Assembly: GCA_964580155.1 (NCBI GenBank)
Contig: CAZOJP010000016.1
Coordinates: forward strand, 1 to 37,434
Source of the DNA: Intestinibacillus sp964580155
Lineage (GTDB): Bacteria > Bacillota > Clostridia > Oscillospirales > Butyricicoccaceae
Direction: 5' to 3'
Length of the DNA stretch: 37,434 bases
Under the pieces are notes generated by a model. The model did not search any database. It had not been told where the DNA came from and saw nothing but the letters and a program-made list of their open reading frames with translations. The position numbers were made by a program, and so were the translations under genes. How positions within the stretch are numbered: the first letter of the stretch is position 1; the number at the start of each line of letters is the position of its first letter. Below, one piece after another: positions 30,712 through 37,434 of this stretch.

Positions 30712-30740
30712 TTTACAGACCGCCGCGCTTTTGCTATACT
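30712..30740 (+). promoter_or_regulatory. Predicted sigmaA promoter of the gdpP operon
   Basis: TTTACA (30712-30717), 17-nt spacer, TATACT (30735-30740) with TGC just before the -10. Five of six bases match in each box. It lies 38 bp before the gdpP start and drives the rightward gene run. Confidence 0.85.
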
Positions 30741-30777
30741 ATATTTTGATATTTATGCCTGAAAGGAGGCGAAGCGC

Positions 30778-32775
30778 TTGGATAAAAGATTGGGCAGCCT
30801 CATCCAGCCGGGGTTCGGCATTTTTTTCATTGTTTTTTTGGGGTTTGTACTGGCCTGCGCTTTCATTTCGCCGCTCGTCACCTATATCGGTCTGGTGGTC
30901 GTCGGGCTGTGCTTTCTGTTCTATACCATGCGCATGCGCAGCCGCAAGCATGCGGTCGCGGAATACATGCAAAACCTCAACACCGACGTGGACAGCTCAT
31001 CGCGCGACACACTGGTCAATTTTCCGATGTCCACCGTCGTCGCACTGTCGACAACGGGCGAAATCCTGTGGTGCAACGAGCAGTTTGAGGAGGAGACCGG
31101 TAAGAAAGAGTGCGCGCTTTCCCAGAGCCTGCAGGACGTTGCCCCCGACTTCAGCACCCACTGGATGCGCGAGGGCAAAAAGCAGTTCCCCGGAGAGCTT
31201 AAAATCGGCGAGCGCTATTTTTTGGTCTACGGCAACCTTGTGCGCGATCGCAAGCACACCACCGCGCTCATGGTGCTCTACTTTATCCCCTGCACCGAGA
31301 TGGTCGAGCTGCGCACGCAGTTTGAATCCTCCCGCCCCGTGGTGTCCGTCATTTCGATTGACAACTACGAGGAGCTGACCAAAAACGAGAGCGATTCGGA
31401 AAAATCCGCCATCCTTGCGGAGATCGACAAAAAAATCAGCGTCTGGACCGAAGGCTGCGGCGCGCTGCTGCGCAAATTTGACCGTGACAAGTACATTTTC
31501 GTGCTCAACGAAAGCACGCTTGACAGCCTTGCAGAAAACAAGTTCACCGTGCTCGACGATGTGCGCACGCTGCAAAACCGCGAAGGCATCACCGCGACGC
31601 TTTCAATCGGCGTGGGCAAGGACGGCGAAAACTTCGAGGAAACCTACCGCTTCGCCGGGCTTGCGCTCGAAATGGCGCTGTCGCGCGGCGGCGATCAGGC
31701 GGTCATCAAAAACAAGTACTCGTTTGACTTCTTCGGCGGCCTTTCCAAGGAAATCGAAAAGCGCACCAAGGTCAAAACCCGCGTTGTCGCAAGCGCGCTC
31801 GGACAGCTTATCCGCGACTCCTCGCAGGTGCTCATCATGGGCCACACCATGAGCGATATCGACTCGCTCGGCGCGGCAATCGGCATGGTATGCGCGGTGC
31901 GCAGCCGTGAAAAGCCCGTGCACATCGTCATCAACAGCGAACGCACGCTTGCAGGCGATCTGCTGCACAAAATGCTTGAGCTGCCCTCGTACCGTGACGT
32001 GTTCGTAAACCCCGAGGAAGCGATGATCATGTGCGACTTCAACACCCTGCTCATCGTGGTTGACACCAACCGCCCGGACTACGTCGAGTCGCCCGCGCTC
32101 CTTGAGTCCATCAACAAAATCGCGGTCATCGACCACCACCGCCGCGCGGCGAACTACATCGAAAATTCCGCGCTCAATCTGCACGAGCCCTATGCCTCCT
32201 CGGCCTGCGAGCTCGTCGCGGAGCTGCTGCAATACATGGTGCCCAACCGCACGATTTTGAGTGAAGAGGCGGAGTGCATCCTCGCGGGCATCTATCTGGA
32301 TACCAAGGGCTTTACAATCAAGGCGGGTGTGCGCACCTTTGAGGCCGCCGCCTATCTCAAACGCGCAGGCGCGGATATGGTCTCGGTTAAAAAGCTGTTC
32401 CAGAGCACCTTTGACGAATATATGACGCGCCAGCGTCTGGTTTCCTCCGCGCGCAACTACAGCAACGGTGTTGTCGTTGCGATGTCGGACGTCGAAACCG
32501 ATCGCGCGGTCGCGGCAAAGGCGGCGGACGATCTGCTCGGCATCATGGGTGTGCACGCAAGCGTTGTCGCGTACCGCTCGGGGAACGATATCATCGTGTC
32601 CGCGCGTTCGCTCGGCAAAATCAACGTCCAAATCCTCATGGAGAAGATGAACGGCGGCGGCACGCTCGCCTCGGCGGGTGCACAGCTCGAAGGGGTGTCG
32701 CTTGAGGACGCCGAAAGCCGCATCAAAACCGCTATTTCACAGTATTTTGAAGAGAATAAAGCCATAATATCATAA
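30778..32775 (+). CDS. gdpP: Cyclic-di-AMP phosphodiesterase GdpP-type (PAS, degenerate GGDEF, DHH-DHHA1)
   Basis: A 665-residue membrane enzyme that hydrolyses c-di-AMP to pApA. Two membrane spans (about 12-50); a PAS-like region (about 80-170); a degenerate GGDEF (about 185-315, RKFDRDKYIFVL in place of the GGDEF loop); DHH domain with GHTMSDIDS (355-363), VVDTN (427-431), IDHH (451-454) and Asp508; DHHA1 (about 560-660). Odd: the DHHA1 GGGH motif reads GGGT (626-629). The start is TTG at 30778 with AAAGGAGG 8 nt upstream. rplI follows by 17 bp, the usual gdpP-rplI-dnaB order. Confidence 0.95.
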   Translation: MDKRLGSLIQPGFGIFFIVFLGFVLACAFISPLVTYIGLVVVGLCFLFYTMRMRSRKHAVAEYMQNLNTDVDSSSRDTLVNFPMSTVVALSTTGEILWCNEQFEEETGKKECALSQSLQDVAPDFSTHWMREGKKQFPGELKIGERYFLVYGNLVRDRKHTTALMVLYFIPCTEMVELRTQFESSRPVVSVISIDNYEELTKNESDSEKSAILAEIDKKISVWTEGCGALLRKFDRDKYIFVLNESTLDSLAENKFTVLDDVRTLQNREGITATLSIGVGKDGENFEETYRFAGLALEMALSRGGDQAVIKNKYSFDFFGGLSKEIEKRTKVKTRVVASALGQLIRDSSQVLIMGHTMSDIDSLGAAIGMVCAVRSREKPVHIVINSERTLAGDLLHKMLELPSYRDVFVNPEEAMIMCDFNTLLIVVDTNRPDYVESPALLESINKIAVIDHHRRAANYIENSALNLHEPYASSACELVAELLQYMVPNRTILSEEAECILAGIYLDTKGFTIKAGVRTFEAAAYLKRAGADMVSVKKLFQSTFDEYMTRQRLVSSARNYSNGVVVAMSDVETDRAVAAKAADDLLGIMGVHASVVAYRSGNDIIVSARSLGKINVQILMEKMNGGGTLASAGAQLEGVSLEDAESRIKTAISQYFEENKAIIS

Positions 32776-32792
32776 AACGGAGGGCATGACAC

Positions 32793-33239
32793 ATGAAGGT
32801 AATTTTAAAGGCCGATGTCAAGGGACAGGGCAAAAAGGGTGAACTCATCGAGGTAAGCGAGGGCTACGGCCGCAATTTTCTGCTGCCGCGCGGCCTTGCG
32901 TCGCTTGCAACGGCGGATAATATCAACAGCATGAAGCAGGCGGACGCCGCCAAGGCGCGCCGTTTGGAGCTTGAAAAGCAGGCGGCGCGCGACATCGCGG
33001 AAAAGCTGACCGCGCTGCAGGTGCTTGTGCGCGCGAAGGCAGGCCAGGGCGGCCGGCTGTTCGGCGCGATCACCGCGAAGGAAATTTCCGACAGCCTGAA
33101 GGAGCAGCACGCGCTCGAAATCGGCAAGAACAAAATCGTGCTCGCCGAGCCCATCAAGGCGTTCGGCAGCTACACGATCAAGGCGAAGCTCTACCCCGAA
33201 ATCACGGGCGATATCAACGTCAAGGTCATCGAAGCGTAA
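32793..33239 (+). CDS. rplI: 50S ribosomal protein L9
   Basis: A 148-residue ribosomal protein binding 23S rRNA near the L1 stalk base. The N-terminal domain starts MKVILKADVKGQGKKGELIEVSEGYGRNFLLPRGLA, the L9 signature; a connecting helix (about 45-75, KARRLELEKQAARDIAEKL) leads to the C-terminal domain. GGAGGG lies 8 nt before the ATG. A hairpin follows before dnaB. Confidence 0.98.
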   Translation: MKVILKADVKGQGKKGELIEVSEGYGRNFLLPRGLASLATADNINSMKQADAAKARRLELEKQAARDIAEKLTALQVLVRAKAGQGGRLFGAITAKEISDSLKEQHALEIGKNKIVLAEPIKAFGSYTIKAKLYPEITGDINVKVIEA

Positions 33240-33251
33240 TTTTTTAAAGCG

Positions 33252-33286
33252 CGCGCATCGGGCACACCGTCCGATGCGCGGTTTTG
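33252..33286 (+). terminator. Hairpin between rplI and dnaB
   Basis: CGCGCATCGG (33252-33261) pairs perfectly over 10 bp with CCGATGCGCG (33271-33280), followed by GTTTTG. The T-tract is short and starts after a G, so it probably only attenuates, giving more L9 than DnaB. Confidence 0.65.
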
Positions 33287-33308
33287 TTGAAAGGGAGACG
33301 GATTCAGC

Positions 33309-34640
33309 ATGGACGAGCTACTCGCGCGGCAGATGCCGCAATCGACCGAGGCGGAGCAGGCGGTCATCGGCTCCATGCTGATCGACCCCGTTTGCATCCC
33401 CGAGGTCATCGAACAGCTGCGGCCGGACGACTTCTATGCCGAGGAAAACCGCCGCATCTTTGAAACCATCTATTCCATGTTCAACGGCGCGCTCAAGATT
33501 GACGCGGTCACGGTGCTCGACGAGCTGCGCGCGCAGGGCGCGTATGACGAGGCGGGCGGACGCGCCTATCTCATGCAGCTCATGGATGTCACGCCGACCG
33601 CGGCAAATGTGCGCGAATATGCCAAAATCGTGCGCGATAAGAGCATGCTGCGCGCAATCGCAGGCGCGGCGGGCGAAATCCAGACCCTCGCCTTCGAGGG
33701 CGCGGGCAATGCCGCGGACATCGCGGAGCTTGCCGAGCAGAAAATCTACAACGTGCGCCACGGACGTGAGATCAAGGGGCTTTCCCACATCAAAAACGTC
33801 ATTATGGATCTGTACGCCAAGCTCGACGAGCTCAGCCAGTCGGGCAGCGAAATCCCCGGCATCCCGACCGGCTTCCACGATCTCGATCACGCGCTGACCG
33901 GCCTTAACAAATCCGACCTCATCCTTGTCGCGGCGCGCCCCGGCATGGGCAAGACCGCGTTTGCGCTCAATCTCGCGCTCAATGCCGCAAAATCCTCTAA
34001 AAAGGATGTTGTCGTGTTCCAGCTCGAAATGAGCAAGGATCAGCTCGCCTCGCGCTTTCTCTCAAACGAAGCGCTCATCGAATCGCAAAAGCTCAAGACC
34101 GGCAACCTCGAGCAGGACGACTGGATCAAGATTGCGCGCGCGTCCAACGTGCTCGCCAAAACCCACATCTATGTCGACGACAACCCCGCCATCACGGTTG
34201 CGGAGATCAAGGCCAAGTGCCGCCGGCTGGGCGAGGGGCTGGGGCTCATCGTCATCGACTATCTGCAGCTCATGCAGTCGGGCGGACGGCGCAACGACAA
34301 CCGCACGCAGGAGGTCGCGGAGATTTCACGCGGGCTCAAAATCATGGCAAAGGAGCTCAACGTGCCGGTCGTGTGCCTGTCGCAGCTTTCGCGCGCGTCC
34401 GAGCAGCGCGCGGACAAGCGTCCCATGCTGTCCGACCTGCGCGAATCGGGCGCCATCGAGCAGGACGCGGACATCGTGCTCTTCATTTACCGCGACGACT
34501 ATTATAATGAGGACAGCGAGGACAAGAACGTGGCGGAAATCATCATTGCAAAAAACCGCCACGGCGCAACCGGCACCATCAACCTGCAATGGATCGGGCA
34601 GTACACAACCTTCTCCAACCAGGACCGCGTCCATGGATAA
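33309..34640 (+). CDS. dnaB: Replicative DNA helicase DnaB
   Basis: A 443-residue hexameric helicase moving 5'-3' at the replication fork. The N-terminal domain (about 1-105) opens with LARQMPQSTEAEQAVIGSMLID; the RecA-like domain has Walker A ARPGMGKTAF (about 211-220), Walker B GLIVIDYLQLM, CLSQLSRASEQR and DLRESGAIEQDADIV. No intein or insertion is seen. GAAAGGGAG lies just over 10 nt before the ATG. Its last 8 nt overlap the tilS start. Confidence 0.98.
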   Translation: MDELLARQMPQSTEAEQAVIGSMLIDPVCIPEVIEQLRPDDFYAEENRRIFETIYSMFNGALKIDAVTVLDELRAQGAYDEAGGRAYLMQLMDVTPTAANVREYAKIVRDKSMLRAIAGAAGEIQTLAFEGAGNAADIAELAEQKIYNVRHGREIKGLSHIKNVIMDLYAKLDELSQSGSEIPGIPTGFHDLDHALTGLNKSDLILVAARPGMGKTAFALNLALNAAKSSKKDVVVFQLEMSKDQLASRFLSNEALIESQKLKTGNLEQDDWIKIARASNVLAKTHIYVDDNPAITVAEIKAKCRRLGEGLGLIVIDYLQLMQSGGRRNDNRTQEVAEISRGLKIMAKELNVPVVCLSQLSRASEQRADKRPMLSDLRESGAIEQDADIVLFIYRDDYYNEDSEDKNVAEIIIAKNRHGATGTINLQWIGQYTTFSNQDRVHG

Positions 34641-36006
34641 GGCGTTTTGTGCATCGGTCGCGCACGCGGCGCGCGATATGCTGCACTCCGGCGACACCGT
34701 GCTGTGCGCGGTATCGGGCGGCGCGGATTCGGTCGCGCTGCTGCGCGTGCTGCTCGCGCTGCGCGCGGCATGTGGTATCACGCTGTGCGCCTGCCATGTG
34801 CACCACGGGCTGCGCGGTGCGGAGGCCGACCGCGACGCGGATTTTGTCCGCGCGCTGTGCGCGGAGCACGGCGTGCCGTGCGAAATCGCCTACCGCGACG
34901 TGTCCGCATATGCCGAAGCGCACGGTCTGGGCACGGAGGAAGCCGCGCGCGCCGTGCGCTATGACGCGCTGCGGCAGGCGGCGCGGGCGCAGGGCGCCAC
35001 CAAAATCGCGCTTGCGCACTCGCTTGACGACAACCTCGAAACCATGCTGTTCCATCTGGCCCGCGGCACGGGTGCGCGCGGCCTTGCAGGCATTCCGCCC
35101 GTGCGCGACCTGTTCGTGCGTCCGCTTCTCGGTGTGACGCGCGCGCAGATTGAGGCATGTCTGGCCGCCATCAATCAGCCCTATGTGACCGACAGCACCA
35201 ATGACAGCGCGGACTATACGCGCAACCGCCTGCGGCGCGAAGTCGTGCCCGTGCTGCGGCAGCTCAATCCGCGCTGTGCGCAGGCGGCCGGGCGCGCGGC
35301 ACGGCTGCTGCGCACCGACGAGGACTACCTGTCCGGCGAAGCGGACGCGCTGCGCGGCACGCTGGCGCTGCCTTGTGACCGCGGCGTGCTGCTGCGGCGC
35401 GATGGTCTGCGCGCGGCACATCCCGCACTGCGCACCCGCGTGCTGCGCGGCGCGCTGCGCGAGCTCGGCATGCCCATGTCGGCATGCACCGCCGATCTCA
35501 TCGACCGGCTGGAGGCACTGCTCGGCGCACGCGCGCCCTCGGCTTCGCTCAGCCTGCCGGGCGGACTGACCGCGGCGCGGCGCTACGACGCACTGTTCCT
35601 CGGGTATGCGCAAACCCACGCGGCGCCGCATGCGCTGCCGCTGCGCGCGGACGCACCGCCGCTGCTGTGGGACAATCGTGCGACATTGACGGTTTTTTTG
35701 ACCGATCGCGCGCAGGATTTTTACAAAACGTTCAATACTTTTTCGCTTAATTGTGATAAAATAGATACTGGCACGCTTTGCGTACGCACGCGCCGCACCG
35801 GAGATGCCCTGCGGCGCACTGCAGGCGGCGGCTCGCGCACACTCAAACGGCTGATGATCGACCTACGCATTCCGCGCGACAGGCGCGACACGCTCGCGGT
35901 CATCGCGGACAAAAACGGCGTCATCGCCGTGGAAAACATCGGAACCGATATCGAACGCGCCGCCGAGACCGGCAGCGCGCTCATTATAAAACTGAAAGGG
36001 ATTTAA
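34633..36006 (+). CDS. tilS: tRNA(Ile)-lysidine synthase TilS
   Basis: A 457-residue ATP-dependent enzyme that converts the wobble cytidine of tRNA-Ile(CAU) to lysidine, changing its decoding from AUG to AUA. PP-loop SGGADSVALL (28-37), CHVHHGLRG, EEAARAVRYDAL and ALAHSLDDNLETMLFHLARGTG mark the N-terminal domain; the C-terminal domain ends near GGGSRTLKRLMIDLRIPRDRRD. The ATG at 34633 overlaps dnaB by 8 nt; the open frame continues upstream to 34132 only as a dnaB shadow. A strikingly AT-rich patch (about 35690-35770) interrupts the GC-rich gene and contains a TGATAAAAT promoter-like motif ahead of hpt and ftsH. Confidence 0.96.
   Translation: MDKAFCASVAHAARDMLHSGDTVLCAVSGGADSVALLRVLLALRAACGITLCACHVHHGLRGAEADRDADFVRALCAEHGVPCEIAYRDVSAYAEAHGLGTEEAARAVRYDALRQAARAQGATKIALAHSLDDNLETMLFHLARGTGARGLAGIPPVRDLFVRPLLGVTRAQIEACLAAINQPYVTDSTNDSADYTRNRLRREVVPVLRQLNPRCAQAAGRAARLLRTDEDYLSGEADALRGTLALPCDRGVLLRRDGLRAAHPALRTRVLRGALRELGMPMSACTADLIDRLEALLGARAPSASLSLPGGLTAARRYDALFLGYAQTHAAPHALPLRADAPPLLWDNRATLTVFLTDRAQDFYKTFNTFSLNCDKIDTGTLCVRTRRTGDALRRTAGGGSRTLKRLMIDLRIPRDRRDTLAVIADKNGVIAVENIGTDIERAAETGSALIIKLKGI
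35754..35762 (+). promoter_or_regulatory. Possible internal promoter (extended -10) in tilS for hpt-ftsH
   Basis: TGA-TAAAAT (TG at 35754-35755, -10 at 35757-35762) within an AT-rich island of tilS, about 250 bp before hpt. No good -35 at standard spacing. Speculative. Confidence 0.3.
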
Positions 36007-36012
36007 AAAGTT

Positions 36013-36555
36013 ATGAAGCAAGACATTGTCGAGGTGCTGTTTACCGAGGAGCAGCTGCGTGAAAAGGTCGCGGAGCTGGGCGCACGCATCACCGCGGACT
36101 ATCAGGGCAAAACACCGCTGATCGTGAGCGTGCTCAAGGGCTCCTATGTATTCATGGCGGACCTGACCCGCCAGATCGATACCAAGTGCAACATCGACTT
36201 CATGGTTGTATCGAGCTACGGCAGCGGCACCAAGACCTCGGGCGAGGTGCAAATCATCAAGGACATCGGCAGCAAGATCGAGGGGCGCGACCTCATCATC
36301 GTCGAGGACATCCTCGACAGCGGCGTGACGCTGAGCTACCTCATCAAGGTGCTCAAGGCGCGCGGCGTCAACTCCATCCGTCTATGCACGCTGCTGTCCA
36401 AGCCCGAGCGGCGCAAGGTCGACGTGCCGGTCGACTATCTCGGCTTTGAGGTGCCGGATGAGTTCGTCGTCGGCTACGGTCTGGACTATGACGAAACCTA
36501 CCGCAATCTGCCCTACATCGGCATCCTGAAGCCCGAGGTATACGGCGGAAAATAA
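36013..36555 (+). CDS. hpt: Hypoxanthine phosphoribosyltransferase
   Basis: A 180-residue purine salvage enzyme joining hypoxanthine or guanine with PRPP to give IMP or GMP. The flexible-loop SSYGSGTKTSGEV and the PRPP motif IIVEDILDSGVTLSYL (about 95-110) are intact; VGYGLDYDETYRNLPYIGIL closes the family core. The ATG at 36013 is 6 bp after tilS; a GAAAGGG about 13 nt upstream overlaps the tilS end. The tilS-hpt-ftsH order is conserved in Firmicutes. Confidence 0.97.
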   Translation: MKQDIVEVLFTEEQLREKVAELGARITADYQGKTPLIVSVLKGSYVFMADLTRQIDTKCNIDFMVVSSYGSGTKTSGEVQIIKDIGSKIEGRDLIIVEDILDSGVTLSYLIKVLKARGVNSIRLCTLLSKPERRKVDVPVDYLGFEVPDEFVVGYGLDYDETYRNLPYIGILKPEVYGGK

Positions 36556-36582
36556 CTTCCCAATGAAAGGTGTGATACACGC

Positions 36583-37434
36583 TTGAAAGGTAAAATGCGA
36601 GGCTTTGGCCTCTATCTGGTGATCCTTTTGGTGCTGCTGACCGCGGTCAGCGTCGTGCTGGGACAGACACAGACCGGCGCAGAAGCGGTCAACTACAGCG
36701 ATGTCGTGGGCTATTTCCAGAACGAACAGGTCACGTCATTTGAAATGAACAACGACACGGTCCGGCTCAAGCTCAAGACCGGAGAGCTCGTGCAGTATCA
36801 GCTTGCGGGCGATCTGGGCCGCAGCATTTTCTACAACGATCTGAGCGATACCATCTACGCGCAGAAGCAGGCGGGTATCCTGACGGATTATGAGTATAAA
36901 ACGCAGGAAATGCCGTGGTGGATGAATTTCCTCCCCTATTTGGTGCTGATCGGTCTGCTGCTCGCGTTCTGGTACTTCATGATGAACAAGCAGGGCGGCG
37001 GCGGCGGCAATCCGATGCAGTTCGGCAAGGCGCGCGCCAAGCTCGCGACAGACGAACACCGCAAGGTCACCTTCGGGGATGTTGCGGGCGCGGATGAAGA
37101 AAAAGCCGAGCTGCAAGAGATCGTCGAATTCCTCAAAAGTCCGCAAAAGTTCATGGAAATCGGCGCGCGCATCCCCAAGGGCGTGCTGCTCGTCGGCCCT
37201 CCCGGCACCGGTAAAACCCTGATCGCACGCGCGGTTGCGGGCGAAGCCGGCGTGCCCTTCCTGTCCATTTCCGGCTCCGACTTTGTCGAGCTGTACGTCG
37301 GCGTGGGCGCAAGCCGCGTGCGCGATCTGTTTGAGCAGGCCAAGAAGAAAGCGCCTTCCATCATCTTCATCGACGAGATCGACGCGGTCGGCCGCCAGCG
37401 CGGCGCAGGCCTCGGCGGCGGTCACGACGAGCGC
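36583..37434 (+). CDS. ftsH: ATP-dependent zinc metalloprotease FtsH, first 284 residues (cut by window end)
   Basis: Membrane-anchored AAA+ protease that degrades misfolded membrane proteins and regulators. Visible: membrane span 1 (about 8-27), an extracytoplasmic domain (28-115), span 2 (about 116-134), then the AAA module with VTFGDVAGADEEK (162-174), Walker A GPPGTGKT (205-212), pore-loop FVELYVGVGA and Walker B IIFIDEIDAVG (260-270). The second region of homology and the HEXXH protease site lie beyond the window. The start is either TTG at 36583 (AAAGGTG about 10 nt upstream) or ATG at 36595 (GAAAGG 4 nt upstream); I prefer the TTG. It follows hpt by 27 bp. Confidence 0.97.
   Translation, partial: MKGKMRGFGLYLVILLVLLTAVSVVLGQTQTGAEAVNYSDVVGYFQNEQVTSFEMNNDTVRLKLKTGELVQYQLAGDLGRSIFYNDLSDTIYAQKQAGILTDYEYKTQEMPWWMNFLPYLVLIGLLLAFWYFMMNKQGGGGGNPMQFGKARAKLATDEHRKVTFGDVAGADEEKAELQEIVEFLKSPQKFMEIGARIPKGVLLVGPPGTGKTLIARAVAGEAGVPFLSISGSDFVELYVGVGASRVRDLFEQAKKKAPSIIFIDEIDAVGRQRGAGLGGGHDER

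Noticed and set aside
34132..34632. N-terminal extension of TilS by 167 residues
   Set aside because: It lies in the wrong frame inside dnaB; TilS homology begins at 34633.
1..37434. CRISPR array, integrated element, toxin-antitoxin or biosynthetic cluster
   Set aside because: No spaced direct repeats, integrase, transposase, phage gene or cluster signature was found; gene content is core housekeeping throughout.

Overview
The window carries 35 protein-coding genes (33 complete, 2 cut by the window ends) and reads as a chromosomal housekeeping segment of a high-GC Firmicute. Class Clostridia, probably an Oscillospiraceae/Ruminococcaceae-like gut anaerobe, is inferred from gene content and order (nadD-yqeK-LCP-rsfS-leuS; acpP-rnc-smc-ftsY; gdpP-rplI-dnaB-tilS-hpt-ftsH), strong AGGAGG-type ribosome binding sites, frequent TTG/GTG starts, and sigmaA promoters (TTGACA-17-TATAAT class). 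Codon third positions are strongly G/C, so long open frames appear antisense to almost every gene; these were discarded. No phage, IS element, CRISPR array, rRNA or tRNA gene was seen, and no gene-free stretch exceeds 300 bp.

Layout. Everything from 1 to 30637 is transcribed leftward (minus strand); everything from 30778 to the end is transcribed rightward. The switch is a 140-bp divergent promoter region between gloA and gdpP. Reading the minus strand in its transcription direction: gloA; rsuA; a PucR/CdaR-type regulator, ftsE, ftsX, an M23 coiled-coil hydrolase, ctpA and an unrecognised gene; greA and lysS; ktrB, ktrA, a SpoU methyltransferase, dprA, topA, trmFO and plsX; acpP and rnc; smc, ftsY, rph, rdgB, yhbY, nadD, yqeK, an LCP ligase and rsfS; then leuS (partial). 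The plus strand holds gdpP, rplI, dnaB, tilS, hpt and ftsH (partial).

How the genes work together. The ftsE-ftsX-M23-ctpA block is a septal peptidoglycan hydrolysis module, here led by a regulator gene and trailed by an unknown 247-residue protein. KtrAB (potassium uptake) and GdpP (c-di-AMP breakdown) are probably linked through c-di-AMP. plsX and acpP start phospholipid and fatty-acid synthesis. smc, topA, dprA and dnaB handle DNA. rnc, rph, yhbY, rsfS, rsuA, trmFO, tilS and the SpoU enzyme handle RNA and ribosomes. lysS and leuS charge tRNAs.

The window is mostly ordinary core genome. The points most worth checking are the unknown gene after ctpA (23081-23824), the regulator placed at the head of the ftsEX operon, a GGGH-to-GGGT change in the DHHA1 domain of GdpP, a 50-bp near-perfect palindrome upstream of dprA, and a long hairpin in the leader of the RNase III gene that could be an autoregulatory cleavage site. 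No convincing new multi-gene system was found.
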